This document shows positions 29,357 through 39,001 of a stretch of DNA of 64,000 nucleotides, piece after piece. This DNA is from Candidatus Thiodiazotropha sp. (ex Codakia rugifera). Lineage in GTDB: Bacteria > Pseudomonadota > Gammaproteobacteria > Chromatiales > Chromatiaceae. Position 1 is the first letter of the stretch. Every line of letters begins with the position of its first letter. The DNA lies in contig JAHXHN010000001.1 of assembly GCA_025656675.1 (NCBI GenBank), forward strand, positions 1 through 64,000. The letters run 5' to 3'. The translations under genes were made by a program, and so were the position numbers. The notes beneath the pieces are model-generated. The model was not told the DNA's origin. It was given only the letters and a program-made list of their open reading frames with translations, and made no database searches.

Positions 29357-30079
29357 TTATTCTCCAGGCACGACTGTCGTCAATCCCCAAAGCTGCCACA
29401 ATTGCATACCACCACGATAGTAGAAAATCTTGTTGGCGGGGTAACCCACTTTTAATAATCCTTTAATTGCCCTGGGCGACTGACCGCATTCAGGGCCATT
29501 ACACCAGAGAACGAGTTCTTTAGCATTGCTAAAGTCCCATTTTTCCGTTTTATCATCGCTATCCAATAGACCCATCTCTTCCAATTTGAGCGAGAGCGTA
29601 CCGACTTCTCCCCTGGGTTTACCCCCGAAAATTGCCAATGCAGCATCATTTTCAGCAGTACCCTCCTTGCTGAGAGTCGTAAAGGGGATATTGATCGAAC
29701 CAGGGATAGTACCACGCTCATACCACTCGGGAGTCCGGGCATCAATCAGTAGTCCCTTGTTGTCACGTAACTTTGTCTCCATAAATTCAAAGACTTCCAC
29801 CTCACCAATCGTGGCGACACTGGAATCAACCTGCATGGGTTGCAGACAGAATGGTGGGCATTTGCGGGCAGTTTTTGCATAATACCCTTTGAGCTCATAA
29901 TCAGGGTCTTGAACCCGTTGGACCTTAACAGATCGTCCTTCGTGTATGACATGGATATAGGGCTTTTTACCCGATAGCCCAACCGCCATTTCACTGCCGG
30001 TCGCTTGCTCATCAGCGATCGTCTGAATAGAAAACATCATAAAAAAAACAGTTACAATCTGGCAATAAAGCCGTTTCAT
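29357..30079 (-). CDS. secreted single-domain rhodanese-like protein
   Basis: The protein has about 240 residues; counting from the upstream in-frame ATG at 30091, a signal peptide ends near residue 26 (QTIA). A region with a CPPFC motif (78-82) follows, then one rhodanese domain (about 95-235) with nucleophile Cys197 in WCNGPECGQSP. I prefer the ATG at 30079, because it begins a typical signal peptide (MKRLYCQIVTVFF); neither start has a clear Shine-Dalgarno. A second cysteine five residues after the nucleophile recalls the loops of the triple-rhodanese protein at 4661-5785. It probably handles sulfane sulfur in the periplasm. It precedes the Pil-Chp cluster without apparent functional link. 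Confidence 0.82.
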   Translation of the reverse strand: MKRLYCQIVTVFFMMFSIQTIADEQATGSEMAVGLSGKKPYIHVIHEGRSVKVQRVQDPDYELKGYYAKTARKCPPFCLQPMQVDSSVATIGEVEVFEFMETKLRDNKGLLIDARTPEWYERGTIPGSINIPFTTLSKEGTAENDAALAIFGGKPRGEVGTLSLKLEEMGLLDSDDKTEKWDFSNAKELVLWCNGPECGQSPRAIKGLLKVGYPANKIFYYRGGMQLWQLWGLTTVVPGE

Positions 30080-30159
30080 GCTTATACCCATCTTTATTTC
30101 AGCCTGTTCAACACTTAGAAAATGCCGATCACTATCCTTAACCGTTCTGCAATGACCTG

Positions 30160-30543
30160 CTAATTAAGAAAACGGTCCATAATCTTCTTACGGATCTCAT
30201 CAATCGAGGCTCCGTCCTTGTACTCTTCAAAAATCTCCTCACGTGCGCGCCTGGGTAGCCTCTTGTAGAAAGTAAATGTGCCCATGTAACGTGTTTTCAA
30301 ATCATCCTCAAAAGCGTGCACACTTGGCCCTTCTGTAGCCGATTCAGTCGCATTCACCTCATCACTATCCAATTCAGGCGCTGTTGCCTCAACTTTTGCT
30401 GCCTCAGAAGATATCGCTGACAAATAGGGATCTTCATCAGCAGCAATTAGCTGCGCAGCAAGGCACATGGCTAATAGTACTGAAATCTGGTGTCTCAACC
30501 GGATGACAGGCATACGGATGAAACAGATAGTCTGTGTCGCCAT
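30160..30543 (-). CDS. small exported protein of unknown function
   Basis: I start at the ATG at 30543, preceded by GAGGTG at a good distance; this gives about 127 residues with a signal peptide ending LIAA. A low-complexity acidic Ala/Glu/Ser stretch follows, then a charged C-terminal helix region (YKRLPRRAREEIFEEYKDG) that looks conserved-type but that I cannot name. The reading frame continues upstream to 30645 without support. It precedes the rhodanese gene by about 70 bp and may be co-transcribed with it. Confidence 0.6.
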   Translation of the reverse strand: MATQTICFIRMPVIRLRHQISVLLAMCLAAQLIAADEDPYLSAISSEAAKVEATAPELDSDEVNATESATEGPSVHAFEDDLKTRYMGTFTFYKRLPRRAREEIFEEYKDGASIDEIRKKIMDRFLN

Positions 30544-30818
30544 GGCGGCGCACCTCATTATTATCTTCAAAGTTAATGCCGACACATAAACCTTAAAAAA
30601 CAAAGATGTGCCTGCAGAGTTCCTACTCCTCCTGGTCAGCTCCATTAACCCTGTATATCACTTCCAAAATAGCAAGACAGTCAGCCCGCATCAAGAATAT
30701 ACTTCCCAATTCATAATCTTAAGGTTGAATTAAGTGAATCCTTTCGACATGTAAGTCATCATAGCGGCAACCCATTGAAAAACTTAACTCTGTTTTTTTA
30801 CCTAAGTAAGATGATCAT

Positions 30819-31769
30819 ATGACTATTCAACTCGGTGTTGTGATGGACCCGATCGACACCATCAAGATCTACAAAGACAGTACCTTTGCCATGCTATTGG
30901 CTGCCCAAGCCAGGGGTTGGCAGATTCACTACATGGAACAGCAGGACCTCTCATTACGGGATGGGGAGTGCAGGGCTGATACCAGAGTGTTAAAGGTATC
31001 TGACGACAACTCGCACTGGTTCGATTTTGGTGAAAGACATACATTACCCTTGCATCAGTTGGATGTTGTATTGATGCGAAAAGATCCTCCATTTGACATG
31101 GAGTATATCTACACCACTTATCTTTTGGAGCAGGCGGAATCGAAAGGCTGCACTGTGGTCAATCGACCTAACAGTCTTCGTGACGCCAACGAAAAGCTGT
31201 TCACAAGCCTGTTTCCCCAGTGCACACCACCTACATTGGTCAGTCGCCGTGCCGATAAAATTCGAAAATTTCATAAGAAACACGGCGATATCATTCTCAA
31301 ACCCTTAGGCGGTATGGGGGGAGCATCAGTTTTCCGTATACCCGAAAATGATCCCAATCTTGGGGTAATTATTGAGACATTGACTCAACATGGCAGCCAA
31401 TTCACCATGGCGCAACGTTTTATTCCGGAGATTTCACTGGGTGACAAGCGTATACTGATGATTGATGGAGAGCCCGTGCCTTTCGCCCTAGCCAGGATCC
31501 CTGCAAAGGGTGAAACCCGGGGCAATCTAGCCGCTGGCGGTCGCGGAGAGGGTATTCCACTTTCTGCACACGACACTTGGATCGCACACCAGGTTGGCCC
31601 TGAGCTCAAAACGCGGGGAATTCTGTTCGCCGGTCTCGATGTCATCGGCGACTATCTCACCGAGATAAATGTGACCAGTCCCACATGCATTCGCGAACTG
31701 GACAGCCAATTCGGGCTGGACATTGCCGGTGATCTAATGGATGTGATTACTACTAAGCTATGCAGATGA
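30819..31769 (+). CDS. gshB: glutathione synthetase
   Basis: This 316-residue ATP-grasp enzyme adds glycine to gamma-glutamylcysteine, the last step of glutathione synthesis. It has the N-terminal MDPIDTIKIYKDST, the ATP-grasp segment ILKPLGGMGGASVFRI (about 153-168), the substrate region RIPAKGETRGNLAAGGRGE, and INVTSPTCIREL near the C-terminus. It starts a rightward cluster; the stop overlaps the next start by 10 bp. Confidence 0.96.
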   Translation: MTIQLGVVMDPIDTIKIYKDSTFAMLLAAQARGWQIHYMEQQDLSLRDGECRADTRVLKVSDDNSHWFDFGERHTLPLHQLDVVLMRKDPPFDMEYIYTTYLLEQAESKGCTVVNRPNSLRDANEKLFTSLFPQCTPPTLVSRRADKIRKFHKKHGDIILKPLGGMGGASVFRIPENDPNLGVIIETLTQHGSQFTMAQRFIPEISLGDKRILMIDGEPVPFALARIPAKGETRGNLAAGGRGEGIPLSAHDTWIAHQVGPELKTRGILFAGLDVIGDYLTEINVTSPTCIRELDSQFGLDIAGDLMDVITTKLCR

Positions 31770-32629
31770 TATCAATCGGAAAACAGACCGACCTATTAGG
31801 GATAAGCTTGTTCATTGCCGCTGGCATCCACGCCTTTATCATTCTTGGCATCACCTTCAAACCATTTGACCGGAGTAAACCTGAATTTCGTCAGCAAAGT
31901 CTTGAAGTAATGGTTGTCAGGCGTCCTGCTGAGGAGCCGGAGAAGGATGAAAAACCAGATTTCCTCGCTCAAACCACCCAGCAAGGCGGCGGTCTGGAGA
32001 GCGACCCGGTCAAACCCCAGATTGCTGAAGCCCCTGTACCCATACCCCTCCCGCAACAGGAACAGACAACACCCACAGAACCACAGTTGAGACCACAACC
32101 AAAACAGCGTCCCCTGACAACCGAGCAATCAACCTTGCAGGTACAACCCGAACCACGCCTAAAAACACCACCGACCAAACCATCCTCCAGACAGCTGTTA
32201 GCCAGCAAGAACATAGAAATTGCCAGGCTCACCGCCGAATTGGAAAGAAAGACCATCGCCTATGCAAAAATGCCGAAGCGCAAGTCAATTAGCGCCAGCA
32301 CCAAGGAGTATAAATATGCAGCTTACCTGGATGCCTGGCGTCGTAAGGTGGAACGCATTGGCAATCTTAACTATCCCGATCAAGCTAAACGGAGCAAACT
32401 CTACGGCAATCTTGTACTGCATGTAGCCGTAAAGGCCGACGGCAGCGTCGAACGTGTTGGCGTACTCCACTCGTCAGGCCATAAGATCCTCGATGATGCC
32501 GCAGTCCGCATTGTGCGCTTAGCAGCCCCTTTCTCACCTTTTCCCAATGAGATCCGCAAAGAGACAGATATTCTCGATATCACTCGTACTTGGCAGTTTC
32601 TGCGAAGCGGCAAGCTCAACTCGGAATAG
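31760..32629 (+). CDS. TonB-family energy transducer
   Basis: This 289-residue protein has one N-terminal membrane helix (about 12-30), a long Pro/Gln/Thr-rich periplasmic spacer (about 45-150), and a C-terminal TonB domain (about 195-285) with NLNYPDQAKRSKLYGNLVLH and GSVERVGVLHSSGH. TonB proteins transmit proton-motive energy to outer-membrane receptors. Placement between gshB and yqgE is seen in many gammaproteobacteria. No exbBD is nearby. Confidence 0.9.
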   Translation: MQMISIGKQTDLLGISLFIAAGIHAFIILGITFKPFDRSKPEFRQQSLEVMVVRRPAEEPEKDEKPDFLAQTTQQGGGLESDPVKPQIAEAPVPIPLPQQEQTTPTEPQLRPQPKQRPLTTEQSTLQVQPEPRLKTPPTKPSSRQLLASKNIEIARLTAELERKTIAYAKMPKRKSISASTKEYKYAAYLDAWRRKVERIGNLNYPDQAKRSKLYGNLVLHVAVKADGSVERVGVLHSSGHKILDDAAVRIVRLAAPFSPFPNEIRKETDILDITRTWQFLRSGKLNSE

Positions 32630-32661
32630 CTGTTGCAGCAGCCCGCCAGCGATTAGATACT

Positions 32662-33231
32662 ATGCATATGTGCCCAGAAACCAATCTTACCAACCATTTT
32701 CTCATCGCCATGCCGCGACTTGAGGATCCAAATTTCTTCCACACAGTGACTTACATCTGTGAGCACACCACCGATGGGGCCATGGGGATCGTCATCAATC
32801 GACCGATGGAGCTGCATTTGGCAGATATCTTCGAGCAGCTGGAGATCAAGATCAACACTGCCAAAATCGCCGAACAACCGGTCTACATCGGAGGACCGGT
32901 ACAGAGTGATCGAGGCTTTGTGCTCCACGACACCAGTACTGAATGGGCCTCGACAATGCAGGTAACCGCAGAGATCAGCGTTACAACCTCACTGGATATC
33001 CTGGAAGCCATTGCTGGCGGAGAGGGACCTAAACACAACCTGGTCGCACTCGGTTATGCGGGGTGGGCTGCCGGACAACTGGAAAACGAGTTGGCACAAA
33101 ATGCCTGGCTGAGCGGTCCGGCAGAAAGCAGCATTATTTTCAACAGGGCCAGTGACGAGCGGTGGCAAGCCGCAGCTGATCTGCTTGGCGTGGACCTCAA
33201 CCTGCTTAGCGGCGATACTGGTCACGCTTAG
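32662..33231 (+). CDS. yqgE: YqgE/AlgH family protein
   Basis: A 189-residue DUF179 protein recognised by LTNHFLIAMPRLEDPNFFHT, TYICEHTTDGAMGIVINRP and YIGGPVQSDRGFVLH. Function is unsettled; the AlgH name comes from alginate regulation in Pseudomonas. I use the ATG at 32662 (a second ATG is at 32668); the longer frame from 32590 runs into the tonB gene. It keeps the usual order before ruvX. Confidence 0.92.
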   Translation: MHMCPETNLTNHFLIAMPRLEDPNFFHTVTYICEHTTDGAMGIVINRPMELHLADIFEQLEIKINTAKIAEQPVYIGGPVQSDRGFVLHDTSTEWASTMQVTAEISVTTSLDILEAIAGGEGPKHNLVALGYAGWAAGQLENELAQNAWLSGPAESSIIFNRASDERWQAAADLLGVDLNLLSGDTGHA

Positions 33232-33277
33232 GACCTGTTAACACTATTTTGATTGCTAACTTGTATAGTAAGTGAGA

Positions 33278-33679
33278 ATGGGCACCTTACTGGGATTCGA
33301 TTACGGCACCCGCAAAATAGGTGTTGCGGTGGGCCAAACACTGACTGGCACGGCCACTCCCCTGGAAACCTTGCTGTTAGTCAATCATAAACCCGATTGG
33401 ACGCGGATAGGACAACTCATCAAAGAGTGGCAACCACAAGCACTGGTGGTCGGCTTACCCCTTGATGTGGATGATAGCGAAACCGATGCCACTCAACCGG
33501 CATTGCGGTTCTCGCGACAGCTTGAGGGGCGATACCGTCTGAAGGTCTATTTGGCCGATGAGCGGTTTACCTCCTTTGAGGCCAGGGACAGGCTGGGACA
33601 TAAGGCTCGACGAATCGAAGATTACGATGCCGTTGCAGCCAAACTGATTTTGGAAACCTGGTTAAATGAGCAACAATAA
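33278..33679 (+). CDS. ruvX: Holliday junction resolvase-like RuvX/YqgF
   Basis: A 133-residue RNase H-fold nuclease involved in rRNA maturation and possibly recombination. MGTLLGFDYGTRKIGVAVG carries the first catalytic aspartate, VVGLPLDVDD the middle strand, and ADERFTSFEARDRL and IEDYDAVAAKLIL the remaining acidic sites. A GTG start at 33272 is possible; the ATG at 33278 matches the family start better. The stop overlaps the pyrR start by 14 bp. Confidence 0.92.
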   Translation: MGTLLGFDYGTRKIGVAVGQTLTGTATPLETLLLVNHKPDWTRIGQLIKEWQPQALVVGLPLDVDDSETDATQPALRFSRQLEGRYRLKVYLADERFTSFEARDRLGHKARRIEDYDAVAAKLILETWLNEQQ

Positions 33680-34229
33680 AACTCTTATGGATGCTGAGGC
33701 AGTAGAGTCCTTGGTCGATATCATGGCAGGCAAAATATGGACCCTGCTGAACGAAAGAGAGATCAGTAATCCGCTGATGATCGGTATCCGGACAGGGGGC
33801 GTCTGGTTAGCTGAGATGCTCCATCGCGAGCTGGGACTGGAAGAGTCCCTTGGCACCTTGGACATCTCATTCTATCGTGACGATTTCACCCAAATCGGCA
33901 TGAATCCCGAGGTTCATCCTTCTGATCTTCCCGTCCCCGTGGATGACCGCCACATCATACTGATAGATGATGTACTGCATACGGGACGGACTATCCGCGC
34001 CGCACTCAATGAGATATTTGACTACGGACGCCCTGCCTCGATTATCCTAGCCACCCTGGTTGACCGTAGTGGACGAGAGCTGCCGATTCAACCGGATATC
34101 ATCGGCCTGCATCCCGAACTGGAGCAGGACCAGCACATCACGCTGATTGGACCAGACCCTCTCGGACTGGTGATAGGCAGCAAGACAAATCGCAGTTCCC
34201 GTGGTGACGAACAAGGAAAGGATGCATGA
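33666..34229 (+). CDS. pyrR: PyrR regulator / uracil phosphoribosyltransferase
   Basis: A 187-residue PRPP-binding protein with the phosphoribosyltransferase motif [17 protein letters not shown] (about 98-114), [14 protein letters not shown] (about 38-51) and [13 protein letters not shown]. PyrR proteins salvage uracil and, in many bacteria, regulate pyr mRNA or pyrB transcription. Translation overlaps both ruvX and pyrB (ATGA at 34226), so it is made together with aspartate carbamoyltransferase. No PyrR-binding attenuator was recognised upstream. Confidence 0.93.
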   Translation: MSNNKTLMDAEAVESLVDIMAGKIWTLLNEREISNPLMIGIRTGGVWLAEMLHRELGLEESLGTLDISFYRDDFTQIGMNPEVHPSDLPVPVDDRHIILIDDVLHTGRTIRAALNEIFDYGRPASIILATLVDRSGRELPIQPDIIGLHPELEQDQHITLIGPDPLGLVIGSKTNRSSRGDEQGKDA

Positions 34230-35215
34230 GCCACAGCAATAGGACCCTACAATTGGATGAGGAGCAGCGACTACTGCACTTCCTCACCATCGATGGCCTT
34301 GGAAAAGAGATACTGACCGAAATCCTCGATACCTCGGAAGGGTTTACAGGCGTTTCGGAAAGAACCATAAAAAAAGTTCCACTGTGTCGAGGCAAGGTGG
34401 TCGCCAATCTCTTCTTTGAAAACAGCACCCGTACCCGGACAACCTTCGAGCTCGCTGCCAAGCGGCTCTCAGCTGATGTACTCAACCTCAATATCAGCGC
34501 ATCAGCCGCTTCAAAGGGTGAGACCCTGCTCGATACACTGCATAATCTTGAAGCGATGCACGTGGATATGTTTATAGTCCGACACGCCAGCAGCGGTGCT
34601 GCACACTTCATTGCACAACATGCCGATAGAGGCGTAGGTGTCATCAATGCGGGTGATGGTCGTCATGCCCATCCAACCCAGGCGATGCTCGACATGTTCA
34701 CCATCCGTCGTCACAAAGGGGAATTTGTCGGTCTACGGGTGGCGATCGTGGGTGATATCCTTCATTCACGTGTAGCCCGCTCACAAATCCTTGCACTCAA
34801 TTCACTGGGGGTCTCTGAAGTTCGGGTCGTGGCACCACGCACACTGCTCCCTTCAGATGCCCGCAGTTTAGGGGTACATGTTTATCATGACATGGAGGAG
34901 GGAGTGCGGGATGTCGATGTCATCATCATGTTGCGCCTGCAAAAAGAGCGCATGCAAGGCACCCTGCTTCCTTCAGAGCATGAGTATTTCAGTCTTTTCG
35001 GTCTCACTGAACGTCGTCTCGCATTGGCCGACTCAGAGGCGATTGTCATGCACCCAGGCCCCATCAACCGCGGGGTGGAAATGGACTCCAAGGTCGCAGA
35101 CGGCGCTCAATCGGTCATCCTGCAGCAAGTTAGCTATGGAATAGCTATCCGCATGGCTGTCATCTCAATGGTTATTGGCACCCAAAACCTGCGTATGCAG
35201 GAGGTTGCAGGATGA
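34226..35215 (+). CDS. pyrB: aspartate carbamoyltransferase catalytic subunit
   Basis: The 329-residue enzyme condenses carbamoyl phosphate and aspartate at the first committed pyrimidine step. The carbamoyl-phosphate motif STRTRTTFE is at 67-75; MHPGPINRG (near 275) and [13 protein letters not shown] are typical. Like the Pseudomonas-type enzymes it has an N-terminal extension and is followed by a dihydroorotase-like partner rather than pyrI. It overlaps its neighbours by four bases at each end. Confidence 0.96.
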   Translation: MSHSNRTLQLDEEQRLLHFLTIDGLGKEILTEILDTSEGFTGVSERTIKKVPLCRGKVVANLFFENSTRTRTTFELAAKRLSADVLNLNISASAASKGETLLDTLHNLEAMHVDMFIVRHASSGAAHFIAQHADRGVGVINAGDGRHAHPTQAMLDMFTIRRHKGEFVGLRVAIVGDILHSRVARSQILALNSLGVSEVRVVAPRTLLPSDARSLGVHVYHDMEEGVRDVDVIIMLRLQKERMQGTLLPSEHEYFSLFGLTERRLALADSEAIVMHPGPINRGVEMDSKVADGAQSVILQQVSYGIAIRMAVISMVIGTQNLRMQEVAG

Positions 35216-36504
35216 AGAAGAAGAAGGATATCAGCATCTTAGGCGGTCGTGTCATCGATCCGGCCAACGGCATCGATCAACTCACCGACCTACATATCAC
35301 CGGCGGTAAGATTCTCTGCCTGGGCGAAGCCCCAAACGATTTTCAACCCGATTATACAATTGATGCCAAGGATCACATTGTATGCCCTGGATTGATCGAC
35401 CTTTGCGCCAACCTGCGGGAACCCGGGGCAGAGCACAAAGCCACCATTGCCAGCGAAACGCTGGCAGCTGCCAGTGGCGGAATCACTACACTCTGCTGCA
35501 CACCGGATACCTACCCGGTGATTGATTCACCCGCAGTTGTCGGGCAAATCCGCCATAAGGCACGCAAAGCAGGTTTTTGTCGCCTGCTACCCCAGGGTGC
35601 CTTGACCCAGGCAATGGATGGGGAACGATTGAGTGAGATGGCAGCACTTAAGGCTGCCGGCTGTATAACCGTCACCAATACCTACACGCCGCTAGCCAAT
35701 ACCCTGGTTCAACGACGTGCAATGGAGTATGCCTCGACCTTTGATCTATTGACAGTGATCCGCCCAGAAGACCAGCATCTCAGCAATCACGGCTGCGTCC
35801 ACGAAGGAAAAGTGGCTGATCGGATGGGGCTGCCCGGAATACCTGAAGCGGCTGAAACGGTAGCTGTTGCCCGTGACCTGGCATTGGCTGAGACCACTGG
35901 TGCCGTGATCCACTTCCACGCCCTCTCAAGTGCCAGTGCAGCGAGAACCATGGCCTGGGCCAAGCGCGAAGGCCGTCAGGTAAGCGCTGATGTGGCCATT
36001 CACCAACTCCATCTGACTGAATTGGATATTGAGGGATTTGATGCCAATTTTCATGTCAGACCCCCGCTACGCAACGATAGTGACCGGGATGGCCTAAGGG
36101 AGGCAGTGGCAAATAATGTGATCCAGGCAATCTGCTCCGACCACCAACCCCATGAAGCCGATGCAAAATCATCGCCATTCCCCGATACTGAACCAGGGAT
36201 CTCAGGGCTTGAGACTTTACTGCCATTGACACTAAAACTGGTTGAACAGGGTGTCCTTGACATGAGCAGCGCAATTGCCCGTCTAACCTGTGGCCCAGCT
36301 GACATTCTGGGTTTACCGCTTGGCCGTCTGACACCCAAATACGCTGCCGATATCTGCATATTCAATCCACACAAACGTTGGCAGGTGGCTTCGGATAAGC
36401 TTCTCAGTGCCGGTAAAAACAGCCCCTTCATTGGTTGGGAAATGCCAGGACGGGTAACCCATACTCTATTGAAGGGCCGATTGGTCTACTCTGAAAAAGG
36501 TTAA
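35212..36504 (+). CDS. pyrX: inactive dihydroorotase homologue (PyrC'/PyrX), partner of PyrB
   Basis: A 430-residue amidohydrolase-fold protein. Active class I dihydroorotases carry an H-X-H zinc pair in PGLIDxHxHLREPG; here it is [14 protein letters not shown], with Cys65 and Asn67 in place of both histidines. A later histidine pair (HFHALSS) and SDHQPH are kept. In Pseudomonas the equivalent protein is catalytically dead and is needed to assemble active PyrB dodecamers; the same role is likely here. A functional dihydroorotase must be encoded elsewhere. It overlaps pyrB by 4 bp and its stop touches the next start. Confidence 0.88.
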   Translation: MKKKKDISILGGRVIDPANGIDQLTDLHITGGKILCLGEAPNDFQPDYTIDAKDHIVCPGLIDLCANLREPGAEHKATIASETLAAASGGITTLCCTPDTYPVIDSPAVVGQIRHKARKAGFCRLLPQGALTQAMDGERLSEMAALKAAGCITVTNTYTPLANTLVQRRAMEYASTFDLLTVIRPEDQHLSNHGCVHEGKVADRMGLPGIPEAAETVAVARDLALAETTGAVIHFHALSSASAARTMAWAKREGRQVSADVAIHQLHLTELDIEGFDANFHVRPPLRNDSDRDGLREAVANNVIQAICSDHQPHEADAKSSPFPDTEPGISGLETLLPLTLKLVEQGVLDMSSAIARLTCGPADILGLPLGRLTPKYAADICIFNPHKRWQVASDKLLSAGKNSPFIGWEMPGRVTHTLLKGRLVYSEKG

Positions 36505-37379
36505 TGAAAAAAACTCACCGCGACACCATTTTCCTCGAGGATGCCGAAATCCTTGACCACCAGGCTTTTGCCGGTGAACAGTTCATCATGCGTCTACTGG
36601 CACCTCACTGTGCGGCCAAGGCCCGACCCGGCAGTTTCGTACATATTACCTGTGACCCCCAATTACCGATGCGGCGCCCTATTTCAATCATGCGTACCTC
36701 TTCGTCCAAAGAGGGCTGGATCGAATTGCTCTACAAACGGGTAGGAAGAGGCACCCGCTTGCTGGCACAGCGCAAAGCAGGTGAAAAGATCAGTCTGATG
36801 GGCCCAATCGGGAATCCCTTTAAGCCTTCTCAGGACCACTCCAGACCCCTACTGATCGGTGGTGGGGTTGGCATGCCACCCATGGTATTTCTGGCCGATA
36901 TGTTGCGCAAGGAGAAGCAAAAACAACCTTTTGTCATCCTTGGCTCGGAAACCCCCTTCCCATTCAAGCCTAAGCCATCACAAATCATGATCCCTGGACT
37001 GGCGGATGGCGTGATTGCCAGCATGCCACTGTTGGATGACTGGGGAGTAGGCTGCCGACTTGCCAGCCTGCAGGCGTTTCCTGGGTGCTTTCAAGGCTAT
37101 GTGACTGAGCTGGCTCATCAGTGGATCAATTCACTGAATAGACAGACCCGTTCACAGGTTGAGATCTTTGCATGCGGTCCTCATCCGATGCTGGAAGCTG
37201 TTGCACAACTGGCCGCTAAGCATGACATCCCCTGTCAGGTCTCCATGGAGGAGTTCATGGCTTGTGGTGTAGGTGGATGCGCCGGCTGCGTTGTCGAAGT
37301 ACAGACCCCCGACGGCCCGGCCATGAAGCGGGTCTGTGTCGATGGTCCGGTGTTCGATGCGCAAAGCGTATTTAGTTAA
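36504..37379 (+). CDS. pyrK: dihydroorotate dehydrogenase-type electron transfer subunit
   Basis: A 291-residue FAD/[2Fe-2S] flavoprotein of the PyrK family. The FAD motif RRPISI (57-62), the NAD-binding IGGGVGMPPMVF region (about 116) and a C-terminal 2Fe-2S set with Cys254, 259, 262 and a last cysteine near 276 (MACGVGGCAGCVVE ... RVCVDG) are all present. PyrK normally passes electrons from PyrD1B to NAD. No pyrD lies beside it, so it may serve a distant PyrD or another oxidoreductase. It directly follows pyrX in the same operon. Confidence 0.85.
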   Translation: MKKTHRDTIFLEDAEILDHQAFAGEQFIMRLLAPHCAAKARPGSFVHITCDPQLPMRRPISIMRTSSSKEGWIELLYKRVGRGTRLLAQRKAGEKISLMGPIGNPFKPSQDHSRPLLIGGGVGMPPMVFLADMLRKEKQKQPFVILGSETPFPFKPKPSQIMIPGLADGVIASMPLLDDWGVGCRLASLQAFPGCFQGYVTELAHQWINSLNRQTRSQVEIFACGPHPMLEAVAQLAAKHDIPCQVSMEEFMACGVGGCAGCVVEVQTPDGPAMKRVCVDGPVFDAQSVFS

Positions 37380-37421
37380 ACAGAAGAAAATAGACGCTTT
37401 CAGAACAGGCCCTAATGGCCC

Positions 37422-37462
37422 GTACCAGTACTCCTTCAAGCTTACAGATGGAGTACTAGTAC
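37422..37462 (+). terminator. hairpin after pyrK
   Basis: Arms 37422-37434 and 37450-37462 pair at 12 of 13 positions around a 15-base loop, about 45 bases past the pyrK stop and facing the convergent outer-membrane gene. No T-run follows, so it is a weak or Rho-assisted terminator candidate. Confidence 0.45.
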
Positions 37463-37501
37463 CTGCTCGTCATCTTGAACCTGCCTATATCATGTTGACC
37501 A

Positions 37502-38053
37502 TCAAAAACGGTGTAAATAACCAAGGTTGATCGACTCAACCTTATAGTCAACATTGCGAATATCGTCATCAGCATAACGTATCCACTCCAGAGTCAAGGC
37601 ATTGCGTTCATGGCCGTAGAGCTCAATACCCAGACCATAGCCCAAGGAAGTCTCATCCACACCGTTGAAGCCAGGTACATCACCTGAAAATCGTGTCAGT
37701 CCCCCGAGTGCATATACCCTGGCACGAGAATCAAAGAGAAAAAGATTCCCTCTGGCGAAGATGCTTGCCAGATAATCGATCTGATGGGTATCGCCATTGA
37801 TCGTATCCTCACTAAACAGACCTAAATGACCCTCGACGGCAAAAAAGTCGTTAAACTCATGGCCTCCACGAAGAATCAGGCCCGCTCCTCGAAAGTCGGC
37901 GTTAGAGTCATCTTCTTTATATTGAGGTGATGCAACGATCAATCCAAAATAGTTGCTACCTTCGATACCTGAACTGTCAGCAAACCATTCAGCACATACG
38001 ATCGATGACAGAAACAGGAATCCAATACCAGTTAAAATACTCGCAATTCTCAT
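37502..38053 (-). CDS. outer-membrane beta-barrel protein
   Basis: A 183-residue exported protein: a signal peptide ends at VCA (about 20), then alternating amphipathic strands, and it ends in a C-terminal phenylalanine (NLGYLHRF), as outer-membrane barrels usually do. The length and GGHEFNDFFAVEGHLGLF pattern suggest an eight-stranded OmpA/opacity-type barrel. The ATG at 38053 has GGAGAAGAG upstream and starts a proper signal peptide; the longer frame to 38095 does not. Function beyond the envelope is unknown. Confidence 0.75.
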   Translation of the reverse strand: MRIASILTGIGFLFLSSIVCAEWFADSSGIEGSNYFGLIVASPQYKEDDSNADFRGAGLILRGGHEFNDFFAVEGHLGLFSEDTINGDTHQIDYLASIFARGNLFLFDSRARVYALGGLTRFSGDVPGFNGVDETSLGYGLGIELYGHERNALTLEWIRYADDDIRNVDYKVESINLGYLHRF

Positions 38054-38181
38054 TAACTCTTCTCCATAAGCTGCACAGATACTTATTTTTTCCAACTATA
38101 GTCTAGCTGCTTAACAACACAAGCTCCATTCCTGTATACGCCATCAACCTGAGAAATCGGTCAGACTATTTAGCCCGAAGC

Positions 38182-38736
38182 CTATGTATGCCACCCCTTG
38201 TCTCTGGCTTTCCTGGTCCACACCCAGACATAGGCAACCCCGCTCACCAAAGTAGTCAACCCGGTTGTCCAGGTCAGGAAAGAGAGGAGTTCGTTAGGTA
38301 GCGAAAGGGGTCCGGCATCGGTCACAACCAACAAAACCAGCATAATCTGCAGCAGCGTGTTCAATTTGCTGATCAGACTGGGATGAGCGTCCAGCGCTTC
38401 AACACTGAAATTGTAATAGAGCGCACCCCCTACAATGGTCAAATCACGAAAGATCACCAGAATGACCAACCATACAGGTATCAGACCCAAGCCACCAAGC
38501 ACCAAAAAAGAGCTCATCAGCAAGGCCTTGTCAGCTAACGGATCAAGCAGTCCACCCAGGTGGCTTTGCCACCCAAATCGTTTGGCTAAGAGACCATCCA
38601 GTCCATCGGAAAAACCTGCAACAGCAAACAGTATCAGTGCATATGAAAACTCATGTTCAAACAGTAACCAGACAATCGGGAGTGTCAACAGGATGCGCAG
38701 TACACTGATCAGATTCGGAATATCCTTACTCTGCAT
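38182..38736 (-). CDS. CDP-alcohol phosphatidyltransferase (PgsA-like)
   Basis: A 184-residue membrane enzyme with the family motif D-X2-DG-X2-A-[RK]-X8-G-X3-D-X3-D: Asp44, Asp47, Gly48, Ala51, Lys52, Gly61, Asp65 and Asp69 are all present, with Lys in place of the usual Arg. It should transfer a phosphatidyl group from CDP-diacylglycerol to an alcohol acceptor; size and N-terminus (NLISVLRILLTLPIVWLL) fit phosphatidylglycerophosphate synthase, but another head group cannot be excluded. It is separated from the upstream leftward gene by about 265 bp. Confidence 0.85.
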   Translation of the reverse strand: MQSKDIPNLISVLRILLTLPIVWLLFEHEFSYALILFAVAGFSDGLDGLLAKRFGWQSHLGGLLDPLADKALLMSSFLVLGGLGLIPVWLVILVIFRDLTIVGGALYYNFSVEALDAHPSLISKLNTLLQIMLVLLVVTDAGPLSLPNELLSFLTWTTGLTTLVSGVAYVWVWTRKARDKGWHT

Positions 38737-39001
38737 CTATTTAACCTGGAACCCGGGGGTTGAACATGGATATATGGGGAATCCCTGCTTGCCCGGCAAG
38801 GCGTTGTTCGCCATGAATGGCTATTCCCTTACCAAGAACGACAACCCGGCTGTTCGGGCAGGGGTTTTTCACAAATCCATCTAGCGTCACAAATCCCGTC
38901 CTATGGGTGCGAGAAAAAAATCCATTACTTGATTTAGCATTTCATTACCATACATCAGATATCAACAGTCAACTGTGAAATCCAGGCTGAATTCCCCCGA
39001 T

